A DNA stretch of 64,000 nucleotides from positions 53,025 to 117,024 of the forward strand of contig CANLNK010000011.1 in assembly GCA_947492575.1 (NCBI GenBank). The letters run 5' to 3'. The position numbers and the translations under genes are program-made. Below are positions 35,770 through 45,452 of this stretch, in pieces. The notes under the pieces are model-generated. The model was not told the origin of the DNA. It saw only the letters and a program-made list of their open reading frames with translations, and did no database searches. Every line of letters begins with the position of its first letter. Positions within the stretch are counted from its first letter, which is position 1. Origin of the DNA: an uncultured Thalassotalea sp. (GTDB lineage Bacteria; Pseudomonadota; Gammaproteobacteria; Enterobacterales; Alteromonadaceae).

Positions 35770-37629
35770 GTGCAGATAAAAAACAAGTTAATACTAAATA
35801 CTACTACCTTCATCGTTAGCATGGTTGTGGTACTCGTTCTTTTGATTTACTCGGTGAACTCATTACAAACCAACATTCGCATCGCAAGAGAGATAGGCGA
35901 AGTTGAATCGAGTATTCTGCAGTTGCGACGAAGTGAAAAGGATTTTATTGCGCGAAAGGACCTCAAGTATCTCGATAAATATAATGCTACCCATCAAAAG
36001 TTATCTACAACACTTACATCGATGACCGAAGACCTTAGCAAAGCCGGAATGGAGCTTGATGAGGTTAGAAAGCTCAGGCAAGTTGTAGAACAATACAAAG
36101 CATCTTTTAGTCAGCTTGTAGCGTCGCAGCAAGTGATTGGTCTTAACCCGAAAGATGGTCTTTACGGCGGGTTGCGATCTGCTGTTCATGATGTTGAAAC
36201 GCTTATAGGCAAAGACGATTACCAATTGCTCAGCGGTATGCTTCAATTGAGGCGCAATGAAAAAGATTTCATGTTGCGTCTCGACGATAAATACGTATCG
36301 CGTCTGACAAATAACAAGGCGAATTTAGTAGAGCAAGTTGGGCAAAGTAGTTTTGATGCGGATAAACAGCAAGAGATCATTCGCTTATTGGATGCCTATG
36401 AAAGGTCGTTTCTAAATCTAGTTAGTGAGCAAACCACGCTAGGATTGAGTCATGACGAAGGCTTACAGGGTGAGATGCGCGCTGCTATTCACCAGGTAGA
36501 TCAATATCTAGCTACTTTGGTTAATGAGAGTAAAGCTGTGGTCGAAAGTTATTCTAGTTTTGTTTACACGCTTGCTATTACTGTGTTTGCGGTCGTAATG
36601 ATTATTGCCATCTCATTTGCTTTTTATATCTACCGCAGCATTATCACTTCAATTGAAACGCTTAAAACAACGATGCTTAACATTTCAAAAACCAACGATT
36701 TAACGATAGCAATTGATACCAGTGGTGAAGACGAACTCGCGGAAATGGCATCGGTGTTTGATGATATGGTTGCAAGCTTTAGAAATCTGATTGTAGAAGT
36801 AAATCATTCTGTAAATACCTTGAATGACGCCACGCAAGTCGTTGCACAAAATATTCATACAACGACCATAGGTGTGGAATCTCAAATTCAAGAAACGGAT
36901 ATGGTGGCAACTGCAGTAACTGAAATGGTGGCGACGGTTGATGGTATTGCAGAAAACACCAAGGAAGCTGCTCGAAAAGCTGAACAAACCAATGAAAATG
37001 CACAAAAAGGTAAGCAGGGAGTAGACACTACAATCGGACAAATAGGTTTGTTATCAACCAATTTAATCGATTCGGAGCAGGTGGTGTTTGAGCTTGAGAA
37101 AGACGGGCAAACGATAGGCTCTGTGTTAGATGTTATTCGCGGCATAGCTGAGCAAACTAACTTGTTGGCACTAAACGCAGCAATAGAAGCTGCGCGAGCA
37201 GGAGAGCAAGGTCGTGGCTTCGCCGTTGTTGCTGATGAAGTACGCACTTTGGCGAGCCGGACACAGGATTCTACTCAAGAAATAGAAAGCATTATTTCTG
37301 GGTTGCAAACACGTACACAACAAATTGTGCAACATATGGCTGCATGCAGAGATCAAGGAAGCGAGAGTGCAACAACAGCAGATTCGGCGGGCGTAATGCT
37401 TGAAGAAATCACGGCGGATGTATCAACCATTATGGAAATGAACGCAGCTATTGCCGTCGCGATTCAAGAGCAAAGCCAGGTGGCGCTTGAGGTCAATAAG
37501 CACATAGTGTCGATTCGTGATGTTGCTGAACAGTCTAGCGGAATGACTCAGCAGAATGCACAAATGAGTGAAGAGTTATCTCAGCAAGCTACAGTGTTGG
37601 CTGAGGAAGTTAATCGATTTGTTGTGTAA
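35770..37629 (+). CDS. methyl-accepting chemotaxis protein with HBM-type sensor
   Basis: 619 residues. Membrane span at about 11-32; a periplasmic all-helical region (about 33-275) with two internal repeats around [20 protein letters not shown] and [19 protein letters not shown], typical of helical bimodular (HBM) sensors; second span (about 277-300), HAMP, then the signalling hairpin with [23 protein letters not shown] receptors known so far sense TCA-cycle acids or similar anions. GTG start with AGGGGA upstream. No other chemotaxis gene is adjacent. Confidence 0.92.
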   Translation: MQIKNKLILNTTTFIVSMVVVLVLLIYSVNSLQTNIRIAREIGEVESSILQLRRSEKDFIARKDLKYLDKYNATHQKLSTTLTSMTEDLSKAGMELDEVRKLRQVVEQYKASFSQLVASQQVIGLNPKDGLYGGLRSAVHDVETLIGKDDYQLLSGMLQLRRNEKDFMLRLDDKYVSRLTNNKANLVEQVGQSSFDADKQQEIIRLLDAYERSFLNLVSEQTTLGLSHDEGLQGEMRAAIHQVDQYLATLVNESKAVVESYSSFVYTLAITVFAVVMIIAISFAFYIYRSIITSIETLKTTMLNISKTNDLTIAIDTSGEDELAEMASVFDDMVASFRNLIVEVNHSVNTLNDATQVVAQNIHTTTIGVESQIQETDMVATAVTEMVATVDGIAENTKEAARKAEQTNENAQKGKQGVDTTIGQIGLLSTNLIDSEQVVFELEKDGQTIGSVLDVIRGIAEQTNLLALNAAIEAARAGEQGRGFAVVADEVRTLASRTQDSTQEIESIISGLQTRTQQIVQHMAACRDQGSESATTADSAGVMLEEITADVSTIMEMNAAIAVAIQEQSQVALEVNKHIVSIRDVAEQSSGMTQQNAQMSEELSQQATVLAEEVNRFVV

Positions 37630-37740
37630 ATAGCGTTTAGCGCAACAGGTCGATTTTGGTTATTCAGTAAGTACTCGGTGAGCTTTGTGAAAAGAGCCAC
37701 CGTAGTACCTGTTTTCATTATGGATTGATGTATTAGTACC

Positions 37741-37769
37741 TAGCGGCATTTCAACTTTTAGTGCCGCTA
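37741..37769. repeat. inverted repeat between chemoreceptor and diguanylate cyclase genes
   Basis: TAGCGGCA (37741-37748) and TGCCGCTA (37762-37769) form a perfect 8-bp stem with a 13-nt loop. No T-run follows, so a normal terminator is unlikely; it may lie in the leader of the next gene. Confidence 0.45.
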
Positions 37770-37804
37770 AGTAATTTAATGCTTTACTAGGAACGAGCGT
37801 AACA

Positions 37805-38695
37805 TTGAATATCGAAGAGCTATCCGAACATATTAAACAGGCGCTCGATAATGTGCCTTCACATGTCTATATCAAAGACACCAACCGTAAATATATTTAT
37901 GCAAATAAAAAGACGCTGGCGCTGTTTGGTTGTTCTCTAGCCGAATTAAAAGGGCAAGGTGATGAGGTGTTTTTTACTGAGGAAGCGGTAAAAGATTTAG
38001 AGTCTGTTGATAGGTATGTGCTGTCGGGCAATGAATCAAATAGGGAGTTTGTTTTTGAACACAGTGACGGCACTACTCATGCCTACATAGAGGCGAAAAC
38101 ACCTTTATATGCAGATGCCGATAACACGCAAGTCATTGGCATACTAGGAATATCAACAGATATCAGCAGCCAGAAAAACATTGAAATTGAGATAAGACGG
38201 CAATCGAACCAAGATCCACTTACACAAATAGCAAATAGGCGATTTCTATTCGAGCAACTCAATACTTCTATTGCCAGAGGGCAAAGGAATCATTATTACT
38301 CAGCAGTTATTTATTTAGATTTAGATAATTTTAAGCCAGTTAATGATACATACGGCCATAGGGTTGGAGATCGTGTATTGGTGGAAGCGGCTCGCCGGCT
38401 AGAGGGTTGCACACGTGATTTCGATACGACCTCAAGAGTGGGCGGAGATGAGTTTGTGCTGCTACTTGATAATGTGGGCTATACGTTAGAAGAGGCCGTT
38501 GACTACTCAGAGCAAGTTAGGCAACGGGTAATGGCGGCAATTGCCCAGACGTTTAGTATTGAAGACAAAACCATCAATATCACGTGTTCTTCAGGTATGA
38601 AGGTATTTCGAGACGAAAACCTTAGTGCGACAGATTTATTGGCGATAGCGGATCGTGAGATGTATGCTAACAAAGCCAAACAAAGTGAAGGCTAA
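37805..38695 (+). CDS. PAS-domain diguanylate cyclase
   Basis: 296 residues, soluble. PAS domain (about 10-125; HVYIKDTNRKYIYANK) followed by an active-looking GGDEF domain with RVGGDEFVLLLD. The product-inhibition site is present: RDFD sits five residues before GGDEF, the RxxD I-site spacing. It should make c-di-GMP in response to a signal or cofactor bound by PAS, with feedback inhibition. The TTG start at 37805 is preceded by AGGAACGAG; no ATG is suitably placed. It is the only intact cyclase in this window. Confidence 0.9.
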   Translation: MNIEELSEHIKQALDNVPSHVYIKDTNRKYIYANKKTLALFGCSLAELKGQGDEVFFTEEAVKDLESVDRYVLSGNESNREFVFEHSDGTTHAYIEAKTPLYADADNTQVIGILGISTDISSQKNIEIEIRRQSNQDPLTQIANRRFLFEQLNTSIARGQRNHYYSAVIYLDLDNFKPVNDTYGHRVGDRVLVEAARRLEGCTRDFDTTSRVGGDEFVLLLDNVGYTLEEAVDYSEQVRQRVMAAIAQTFSIEDKTINITCSSGMKVFRDENLSATDLLAIADREMYANKAKQSEG

Positions 38696-38800
38696 TTTAA
38701 ATAAGATAGGCGTTCTAAGGCGCGAAACAGGTTGTGTTGATTGAGTTGATTAGGCTCACAATGCTGAACGTGGACTATCGAACTCTCTGTGTTGAGCAAT

Positions 38801-39190
38801 TTACAACTGGACGATATCGATCATTGCTTCTCGGCTATGCCCTGATGCGCCGAGTGTCTCTAAGTATTGTTGCCAAAGCGTATCCGCCTGATGATGCAAT
38901 AAACTTAGCTGGTCAAGCGAGTAAATAGTGTGATGTTCATCGTCAAATACAAAGCGATGGCCATGCTTATCAACACTTTCAATTGATACTAGTTTTACCT
39001 CTTTTTTATGAGCAGGCACTTTTTGAGCTTGCTCTTTCCCTGCTTGGTTTGGTTGAACAGGCAATGGAATCACGCGTAAAAACTCAAAACTAAAGGTCCA
39101 CGTATCAGTCAACTTGTCATCTTTACTGGCAAGGCTGACCAACAGCTGATTTTGCTGATTATCGATTGTGAACGCTTTAATTTTGAGCAT
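38801..39190 (-). CDS. DUF971 protein (GBBH-like N-terminal domain)
   Basis: 129 residues matching the DUF971/gamma-butyrobetaine hydroxylase N-terminal-like domain (FSFEFLRV, then GHRFVFDDEHHTIYSLDQL). Between these parts is a Lys/Gln/Pro-rich insertion (about residues 45-70) that compact members lack. The gene directly follows hslU, the usual place for this family in gammaproteobacteria. Function is unknown. Confidence 0.82.
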   Translation of the reverse strand: MLKIKAFTIDNQQNQLLVSLASKDDKLTDTWTFSFEFLRVIPLPVQPNQAGKEQAQKVPAHKKEVKLVSIESVDKHGHRFVFDDEHHTIYSLDQLSLLHHQADTLWQQYLETLGASGHSREAMIDIVQL

Positions 39191-39205
39191 AATATTCAGT
39201 AATAA

Positions 39206-40534
39206 TTAAAGAATAAAGCGACTTAAGTCTTCGTTTTGTACAACGTCGTTGAGTGTCTCGCTGACATAGTCAGTATTGATAACGACTTTGTCACCACTGC
39301 GATCGTTAGCACTAAACGAAATTTCTTCCATTAAGCGCTCCATCATCGTGTGAAGGCGACGTGCACCGATGTTTTCAGTTGATTCATTGACCTGCCATGC
39401 AGCAGCTGCAATTGCTTGAATACCATCTTCAGTGAACTCTACATCAACACCTTCCGTTTTCATTAAAGCAATGTATTGTTCCGTTAGAGAAGCATTTGGC
39501 TCAGTTAAGATACGTACAAAGTCTTCAGTGGTTAAAGCTTTCAGCTCAACGCGAATCGGTAAACGACCTTGAAGCTCTGGAATTAAGTCAGAAGGCTTCG
39601 CCATTTGGAATGCACCTGATGCAATAAACAAAATGTGATCAGTTTTCACCATACCATGCTTAGTGCTTACCGTAGAGCCTTCAACTAATGGTAATAAGTC
39701 ACGTTGTACGCCTTCACGTGATACATCTGGACCTGAAGAATCACCACGTTTACAAATCTTGTCGATTTCATCAACAAAAACAATACCGTTTTGCTCAACT
39801 GCTTCTAGTGCTTTAGCTTTGATATCGTCTTGGTTAACAATCTTCGCCGCTTCTTCTTCTTGAAGCGCTTTCAACGCCTCTTTGATTTTCAGTTTGCGCT
39901 TGTTAGTTTTCTCGCCAGACATGTTTTGGAACATGCTTTGTAGCTGAGAAGTCATGTCTTCCATACCAGGAGGAGCCATGATTTCAACGCCCATTTGTGG
40001 CGCTGCGATATCGATTTCAATTTCTTTATCGTCTAACTTACCTTCGCGTAGCTTCTTGCGGAATACTTGGCGAGTGCTTGCGTTATCACTCGTCTCTTCG
40101 TTGCCAAAGGTGTCACGAGGGTTAGGAATAAGCACATCAAGAATACGTTCTTCAGCGGCTTCTTCTGCTAAGTGCTGGACACGGGCCATTTCCTGCTCTT
40201 TGGTCATCTTGATGGCCATGTCAGCTAAATCGCGAATAATCGTCTCTACTTCTTTACCAACATAACCCACTTCTGTGAATTTAGTCGCTTCGACTTTAAT
40301 GAAAGGTGCATTCGCTAATTTCGCTAAACGGCGTGCTATTTCAGTTTTACCTACACCCGTTGGACCGATCATCAAAATGTTCTTTGGTGTTACTTCAGTG
40401 CGCAGTTCTTCGTTTAACTGCATACGACGCCAGCGGTTACGTAAAGCGATGGCTACAGCACGTTTCGCATCTGCTTGACCAACAATATGGCTATCTAATT
40501 CATGAACAATTTCACGTGGTGTCATATTCGACAT
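39206..40534 (-). CDS. hslU: ATP-dependent protease ATPase subunit HslU
   Basis: 442 residues. [11 protein letters not shown] start, Walker [15 protein letters not shown], the I-domain (about 110-240), VFVDEIDKI Walker B and sensor regions, ending in DLSRFIL, the C-terminal tail that docks into HslV. It forms the unfoldase ring of the HslUV protease. It lies 25 bp after hslV in the same operon. Confidence 0.98.
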   Translation of the reverse strand: MSNMTPREIVHELDSHIVGQADAKRAVAIALRNRWRRMQLNEELRTEVTPKNILMIGPTGVGKTEIARRLAKLANAPFIKVEATKFTEVGYVGKEVETIIRDLADMAIKMTKEQEMARVQHLAEEAAEERILDVLIPNPRDTFGNEETSDNASTRQVFRKKLREGKLDDKEIEIDIAAPQMGVEIMAPPGMEDMTSQLQSMFQNMSGEKTNKRKLKIKEALKALQEEEAAKIVNQDDIKAKALEAVEQNGIVFVDEIDKICKRGDSSGPDVSREGVQRDLLPLVEGSTVSTKHGMVKTDHILFIASGAFQMAKPSDLIPELQGRLPIRVELKALTTEDFVRILTEPNASLTEQYIALMKTEGVDVEFTEDGIQAIAAAAWQVNESTENIGARRLHTMMERLMEEISFSANDRSGDKVVINTDYVSETLNDVVQNEDLSRFIL

Positions 40535-40559
40535 AAAAAATCCTTACTTCTAATCTTGC

Positions 40560-41078
40560 TTAAAGTTCGTCAATGACGTGTTGCTGGTTGGTGAAGACAC
40601 AGATATCTCCAGCAATAGTTAACGACTTCTCAACAATTTCGCGAGCAGACAGCTCGGTATTTTCTAATAATGCTAGTGCAGCGGCTTGGGCATAGTTACC
40701 ACCGCTACCAATGGCAATTAAGTCGTGCTCAGGCTGCACCACATCGCCATTACCTGTGATGATTAACGATGCTGTTTCGTCGGCAACGACTAACATCGCT
40801 TCTAATTTTCTTAACGCACGATCGCTGCGCCAGTCTTTAGCTAATTCAACAGCTGACTTGGTAAGATGGCCTTGATGCATTTCTAATTTGCTTTCAAAGC
40901 GTTCAAATAACGTAAATGCATCCGCAGTACCGCCAGCAAAGCCAGCAAGTACTTTGTCATTGTATAAACGGCGCACTTTACGGGCGTTGCCCTTCATTAC
41001 TGTATTACCAAGTGATACTTGGCCGTCGCCACCGATTGCAACTTTACCGTTGCGTCTTACTGAAACAATTGTAGTCAC
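40560..41078 (-). CDS. hslV: ATP-dependent protease peptidase subunit HslV
   Basis: 172 residues. The protein must start Met-Thr so that processing exposes the catalytic Thr; GTG at 41078 followed by ACT ACA (TTIVSVRR) does this, with GAGG 6 bp upstream. A start four codons earlier (41090) would bury the nucleophile and is rejected. [12 protein letters not shown] and [10 protein letters not shown] are typical. It forms the two-ring proteolytic core. A candidate heat-shock promoter lies about 100 bp upstream. Confidence 0.97.
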   Translation of the reverse strand: MTTIVSVRRNGKVAIGGDGQVSLGNTVMKGNARKVRRLYNDKVLAGFAGGTADAFTLFERFESKLEMHQGHLTKSAVELAKDWRSDRALRKLEAMLVVADETASLIITGNGDVVQPEHDLIAIGSGGNYAQAAALALLENTELSAREIVEKSLTIAGDICVFTNQQHVIDEL

Positions 41079-41180
41079 ACTACACCTCAAACCTTGGGCT
41101 ATACCGACAGTTATACCAATTGAAATAAATATTTAATTCAACTGGCATTAATGCCCATATAGCATAAACAACTGTAGTAG

Positions 41181-41209
41181 AAAGTGGGTGTTATTCGATG
41201 AAATTCAAG
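41181..41209 (-). promoter_or_regulatory. candidate sigma-32 (heat-shock) promoter of hslVU
   Basis: On the minus strand CTTGAAT (41209-41203) and CCCACTTT (41188-41181) are 14 bp apart. The RpoH consensus is CTTGAAA, 13-15 bp, CCCCATnT. hslVU is heat-shock controlled in E. coli. The -10 part is imperfect. Confidence 0.6.
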
Positions 41210-41215
41210 GGGAGA

Positions 41216-41240
41216 GGCTCAATTAACTCTTAATTGAGCC
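41216..41240. repeat. perfect 11-bp hairpin between ftsN and hslV
   Basis: GGCTCAATTAA (41216-41226) pairs with TTAATTGAGCC (41230-41240) around a 3-nt loop. It lies 71 bp past the ftsN stop and just upstream of the heat-shock -35 box. No T-run follows on the minus strand, so it may be an RNA processing hairpin, a Rho-linked end or a protein site. Confidence 0.5.
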
Positions 41241-41310
41241 GAATCTGTAGATTGAATCAGGCTTATTCGACCTTGATGAGTTTAATAACTATTCAGGTTA
41301 GAACCAGGTT

Positions 41311-41865
41311 TTAGCGCCACAACCAGACTTCGCAAGTCATGATGTTGTTGCTTCTTAGTTTGCGCTTATCGGCATCGGCTTTACGCTTGCGTTCATATGG
41401 GCCAAGAATAACCTTATACCAGATACCATTGGTGCCAGAACTTTGCGTGACTTGCGCAACTAAGCCGGAAAAAGCAATTTTCGCTTTCATTGATTCTGCT
41501 TGTTGGCGTGTTTTAAACGAGCCACACTGCATTTTGTATGGGCCTTTATGTTCAACTTCATATTGACCTACTTCAATATCTTGGCCTTCTTTAAGCTTGT
41601 CATAGAAAATCCAATCATCTTCAGGCGGTTCGGGAATTTCAGTTGTATCTTGCGTTGGCTTTGGCTTGACGATAGCAGGCTGCGGTGTTGCAGGCTCTAC
41701 ACCCGTTAAAAACCATAAAAAGTAGCCTGCACCTGCAATACTCAAAACAGTAAGTAAGCTGATTAGCTTAAACTTTAATGACATTGATTGGGATGCCGGA
41801 GCTTGCTGTTTATAAGGGCTCTTTTTCTTGTTATTAGAACGTGAAACGTAATCTTGTGGCGCCAT
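41311..41865 (-). CDS. ftsN: SPOR-domain cell division protein FtsN
   Basis: 184 residues from ATG 41865. The start MAPQDYVSRSNNKKKS is the FtsN cytoplasmic tail that binds FtsA; an upstream in-frame start at 41955 would add 30 unrelated residues. One membrane span (about 28-50), a Pro/Thr linker, then a C-terminal SPOR domain (MQCGSFKTRQQAESMKAKI, WYKVILGPYERKRKAD) that binds denuded septal peptidoglycan. It activates septal synthesis. Position between priA and hslV matches E. coli order apart from cytR. Confidence 0.9.
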   Translation of the reverse strand: MAPQDYVSRSNNKKKSPYKQQAPASQSMSLKFKLISLLTVLSIAGAGYFLWFLTGVEPATPQPAIVKPKPTQDTTEIPEPPEDDWIFYDKLKEGQDIEVGQYEVEHKGPYKMQCGSFKTRQQAESMKAKIAFSGLVAQVTQSSGTNGIWYKVILGPYERKRKADADKRKLRSNNIMTCEVWLWR

Positions 41866-41960
41866 GACTGGATGAAAAACAATAACTCGTGGGGTTATTT
41901 TACCCGATGTCGATAAAATTAAAAGCACCATAATGGGGGGCATATTACTCCCCAATGAAA

Positions 41961-44171
41961 CTACCAGCTAAAGTCTGCTGGGTCGATGTCTACTGTCCAA
42001 CGCACTTTGTTAGTAAGTTCATGCTGCTGCAATAACTGGATTATTTGTCTCATCGCAGCATGTAACCTAGGGCGAGACTCACTTTGCACGATAAGGTGAT
42101 AGCGATATTTGCCTGCTTTTTTCTCCATTGCTGCAGGCATAGGTCCCGCCAATTCTACTTCGTCGAAAGCATATTGACTCAAGCTTGATAGGAACTTGGC
42201 TGGATACGAAGGGTAATTTGCCTCTGCGCGAATCAATACCTGATAACCGAATGGCGGTAAATGCGCCAATCGTCTCTCCACCAGTGCTTGTTGGGCAAAA
42301 TGTTTGTAACCATTGTTGACCAAATCTTGAAGCAACGGATGCTGAGGATATTGAGTTTGGATAAGTACTTTACCTGGCTTACTAGCGCGGCCAGCACGCC
42401 CCGAAACTTGAACGAGTAACTGTGCCATTTGTTCTGAGGCACGGAAGTCGAAACTAAATAGAGCGCCATCTACGTCAAGAATGACAACAAGCGTAACATC
42501 AGGAAAGTGATGTCCTTTGGCCAGCATTTGAGTACCAATCAGGATGTCGTGCTCTTTATTGGCAATCGCTTGTAATAGTTTGGTTAATTCGCCTTTTCTG
42601 CGAGTAGAATCGCGGTCAATTCGCACCACGCTGTTCTCTGGAAACCACTCACTAAGATGTGTTTCAAGCTGCTCGGTACCCTGTCCTACAGGTGACAACC
42701 GCACGCTGCCGCATTGTTCACACTGTTTAATAATACGTTTTTGGTTTCCGCAATGGTGACAAACCAACAATTGGTCATGCTGGTGATAGGTGAAAGGCTT
42801 ATTACAGCGATTGCAGTCAGCAACCCAATGGCACTCTTTACAGTTGATAGCTGGCGCAAAGCCACGGCGATTTAGAAATACGAGTACTTGTTCCTTACGG
42901 GCAAGTGTTTCGGCTACCGCATGCTTTACTGTACCAGATATGCCGTGCTCCATCTGTTGTTGACTGACGTCAATAAGGCTCAGCTTTGCTTGGACACTAT
43001 TACCGGCTCGTTTTGTAAGTTGATGATAGTGATATTTACCTGACAACGCGTTTTGCAGAGTTTCTAAACTAGGTGTTGCGCTACCCAAAACAATCGGAAC
43101 ATTGAGTTGTCGTGCACGCAAAATAGCAGCATCTCTGCCGTGATAACGAAAGCTGTCTTGTTGTTTTAAGGAAGCGTCATGCTCTTCATCAACAATAATC
43201 AGCCCAACATCATTGGCTGGGGTAAATATTGCCGAGCGAGTGCCAATAACAATTGCTGCATGGCCTCGATAGGCGGCGCGCCATGTATCGAGCCGCTCTT
43301 TGTCATTTAAACCTGAGTGGTGCAAATAGATAGGCACATGGAAGCGTTGCTCAAAGCGGCTCAATGTTTGCGGTGTTAAGCCAATCTCCGGAACGATAAC
43401 GAGCACTTGCTTATTTTGTTCAAGCACCTGCTCCATCGCTTGAAGGTATACTTCTGTTTTACCGCTACCAGTAATTCCATCGACAAGATGGCAGCTAAAT
43501 TGGTTTTTACTTTGGTTAACAGCAGCAACTACGAGGGCTTGTTCAGCAGATAACGTTAATCGCTCGCTTTCGACAAGCGATTTGGCTTGCCATGTGAATG
43601 GTTCAGGAATGATCTCTCGTTCCGTAATCAGCCCTTTGCTATCTAAAGCATTGAGTTGTGCTTTGCTATAGCCCAGAGTACGTAACTCCGGCCAACTGCA
43701 GCCATGTGTCTGTCCCTCTGGACCTGATATCGTGTCGAATAGTGCTTGCTGCTTCTTCGCGCTAGCACTGATTTTTCCGGCTAAGTCGCAGCCTTCCTCA
43801 GCAAACCAACGGGTTTGGAAACTTAAATCTGGCTGCTCTAGTTGTCTCAATAATACTGGCAGAGCTTGCTGACAAATATCGCCAATGGGATGGTGATAAT
43901 ATTGGCTTAACGTTTGTAAAAACTTCAGTAGGTCAGCGGGTAAGTGATATTTATCAGTGACTCTTGAAATGATGGGTTTGAGTTTGCTCTCCTCAAAGTC
44001 ACAACTATCGGTAATATTGACGACGATACCTACAAGCTGACGCCCGGCAAAAGGCACAAGTACTCGCTCACCAAGGCAAAGGTCCGGTGACTGCATGCTT
44101 TCAGGTAGTTGGTAGGTAAAGAGTTGTCGCATAGGAACGGGTAATGCGACTTCGATATAGTTTTGACTCAC
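41961..44171 (-). CDS. priA: primosomal helicase PriA
   Basis: 736 residues. N-terminal 3'-DNA-binding domain (VALPVPMRQLFTYQLP), Walker A DGITGSGKTEVYLQ, DEEH box, the aromatic-rich loop DSFRYHGRDAA, eight zinc cysteines (CKECHWVADCNRC to CEQCG) and helicase motifs V and VI (GTQMLAKGHHFPDV, QVSGRAGRA). It reloads DnaB at stalled forks. Convergent with nothing; divergent from rpmE. Complete and typical. Confidence 0.97.
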   Translation of the reverse strand: MSQNYIEVALPVPMRQLFTYQLPESMQSPDLCLGERVLVPFAGRQLVGIVVNITDSCDFEESKLKPIISRVTDKYHLPADLLKFLQTLSQYYHHPIGDICQQALPVLLRQLEQPDLSFQTRWFAEEGCDLAGKISASAKKQQALFDTISGPEGQTHGCSWPELRTLGYSKAQLNALDSKGLITEREIIPEPFTWQAKSLVESERLTLSAEQALVVAAVNQSKNQFSCHLVDGITGSGKTEVYLQAMEQVLEQNKQVLVIVPEIGLTPQTLSRFEQRFHVPIYLHHSGLNDKERLDTWRAAYRGHAAIVIGTRSAIFTPANDVGLIIVDEEHDASLKQQDSFRYHGRDAAILRARQLNVPIVLGSATPSLETLQNALSGKYHYHQLTKRAGNSVQAKLSLIDVSQQQMEHGISGTVKHAVAETLARKEQVLVFLNRRGFAPAINCKECHWVADCNRCNKPFTYHQHDQLLVCHHCGNQKRIIKQCEQCGSVRLSPVGQGTEQLETHLSEWFPENSVVRIDRDSTRRKGELTKLLQAIANKEHDILIGTQMLAKGHHFPDVTLVVILDVDGALFSFDFRASEQMAQLLVQVSGRAGRASKPGKVLIQTQYPQHPLLQDLVNNGYKHFAQQALVERRLAHLPPFGYQVLIRAEANYPSYPAKFLSSLSQYAFDEVELAGPMPAAMEKKAGKYRYHLIVQSESRPRLHAAMRQIIQLLQQHELTNKVRWTVDIDPADFSW

Positions 44172-44345
44172 AATGAAGGAACACTTGTTATTTTAGCGTA
44201 TTGTGAACTGTCAAATGCGAACTGCCAAGTCACAGTACGAATTATTTTTGGTGCTCGTAAATTGCCAGTAACGTAAGTTAAATTGAATAGTTGCATATGA
44301 AACTAAAAATTGTTTATTTTTTAGCACTTTTTCGCTTGTTGAGTA

Positions 44346-44382
44346 TTGCAGTTAAAGGCGTGATCCAATACAATGCGCGCCC
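44346..44382 (+). promoter_or_regulatory. rpmE promoter with GC-rich discriminator
   Basis: TTGCAG (44346-44351), 17-bp spacer, TACAAT (44369-44374), then GCGCGCCC. The GC-rich discriminator right after -10 is typical of promoters for ribosomal genes under stringent (ppGpp/DksA) control. The ATG is about 80 bp downstream. Confidence 0.65.
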
Positions 44383-44461
44383 ATTAAATTGAATTCGTAT
44401 GGTGCTTAGCAATTAATAGGAATTGACTAAGTGGCGATACGGCCTAATACAGAGGTTTCCC

Positions 44462-44674
44462 ATGAAAGAAGGTATTCACCCGAATTACGTAGAAATTACT
44501 GCAAACTGTTCTTGTGGTAATGTTATCAAAACACGTTCAACTGTAGCTAAAGACCTACACTTAGACGTATGTTCAGAATGTCACCCATTCTACACTGGTA
44601 AGCAAAAAGCTGCTGAGACTGGTGGTCGCGTTGACAAATTCAACAAGCGTTTCGGTATGCTTGGCAAGAAGTAA
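44462..44674 (+). CDS. rpmE: 50S ribosomal protein L31 (zinc-binding form)
   Basis: 70 residues, the family length. The four zinc cysteines are at 16, 18, 37 and 40 (CSC and CSEC), so this is the C+ form that can store zinc; the C- paralogue (ykgM type) that would replace it under zinc limitation is not in the window, though zur is at 52146. The ATG at 44462 follows GAGG by 6 bp; an upstream in-frame start at 44423 adds 13 unrelated residues. Strong terminator follows. Confidence 0.97.
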   Translation: MKEGIHPNYVEITANCSCGNVIKTRSTVAKDLHLDVCSECHPFYTGKQKAAETGGRVDKFNKRFGMLGKK

Positions 44675-44701
44675 GCTTTTTTATTCAAAAAGTTTCTTGC
44701 G

Positions 44702-44728
44702 AAAAAGCGCCTATATGGCGCTTTTTTT
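44702..44728. terminator. Rho-independent terminator of rpmE
   Basis: A 10-bp stem AAAAAGCGCC (44702-44711) / GGCGCTTTTT (44717-44726), loop TATAT, followed by further T. It lies 28 bp past the rpmE stop. Confidence 0.92.
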
Positions 44729-44871
44729 GTGTCTGAAATTTACTGTTCATTCACTAATTTTGGGTTTGTTGAAAAAAATGATATTTCTTTTAAACCCTTT
44801 TTAGGCATACTGCATCTAACTTTACAAACCTACTGATTTATAGCAATTTTAAATCAATAACTACGGATTGA

Positions 44872-45450
44872 ATGAGTACATCGTTGGATAGACATCAAGT
44901 TATCGAAGCAAGTGATCGCTTCGCACAAGATGAAGAACAGCAGCTAATCACGGCAGCGCAGTCGGGTGATCAGCAAGCTTTCTTTAAGATATATCAGATG
45001 CACCATAAACGCGTCTACGGTATTTGCTGGCGTATGCTTGCCGATAAATCGAGCGCTGATGACGTATGCCAGGAAGTGTTTGTACAGGTTTGGCAAAAAC
45101 TTGGCAGCTTTCAAGGCAATAGTAAGTTCAGCACTTGGTTGCATAGTGTGGCAAGCAACATAGTGTTGAGCCACCTACGGAAACACAAAAATTGGTTGCA
45201 GCGGGTATTTAGTATCGAGGACCAAACGGTCGAAGAAGGTAGCGAAGATATGGACGATTTATCGGAGCTTTCTGAGCTTGATAAACATATTATGCGATTA
45301 CCAGAAAGAGCACGTTTGGTATTTGTATTGTTCGCTGTTGAAGGTTATCGCCATGAAGAAATTGGCAAAATGTTGAATATGGCAGTGGGCTCTAGTAAAG
45401 CGCAATACCATAGAGCAAAAACCCTGTTAAAAGAGTGGCTGGAGGAGTAA
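44872..45450 (+). CDS. ECF sigma factor (RpoE-like)
   Basis: 192 residues with sigma region 2 (ADDVCQEVFVQVWQKLGSFQ, FSTWLHSVASNIVLSHLRK) and region 4 (LPERARLVFVLFAVEGYRHE, EIGKMLNMAVGSSKAQYHRA), no region 3, as in ECF sigma factors. It should direct RNA polymerase to a small regulon and be held by the next gene product, whose start lies 2 bp after its stop. It is not rpoE itself, since the rseA/rseB order and sequences are absent. The signal is unknown. Confidence 0.9.
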   Translation: MSTSLDRHQVIEASDRFAQDEEQQLITAAQSGDQQAFFKIYQMHHKRVYGICWRMLADKSSADDVCQEVFVQVWQKLGSFQGNSKFSTWLHSVASNIVLSHLRKHKNWLQRVFSIEDQTVEEGSEDMDDLSELSELDKHIMRLPERARLVFVLFAVEGYRHEEIGKMLNMAVGSSKAQYHRAKTLLKEWLEE

Positions 45451-45452
45451 TT

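Noticed and set aside
36700..37247. Several minus-strand frames inside the chemoreceptor gene
   Set aside because: Shadows of the repetitive coiled-coil coding sequence; no start signals or family match.
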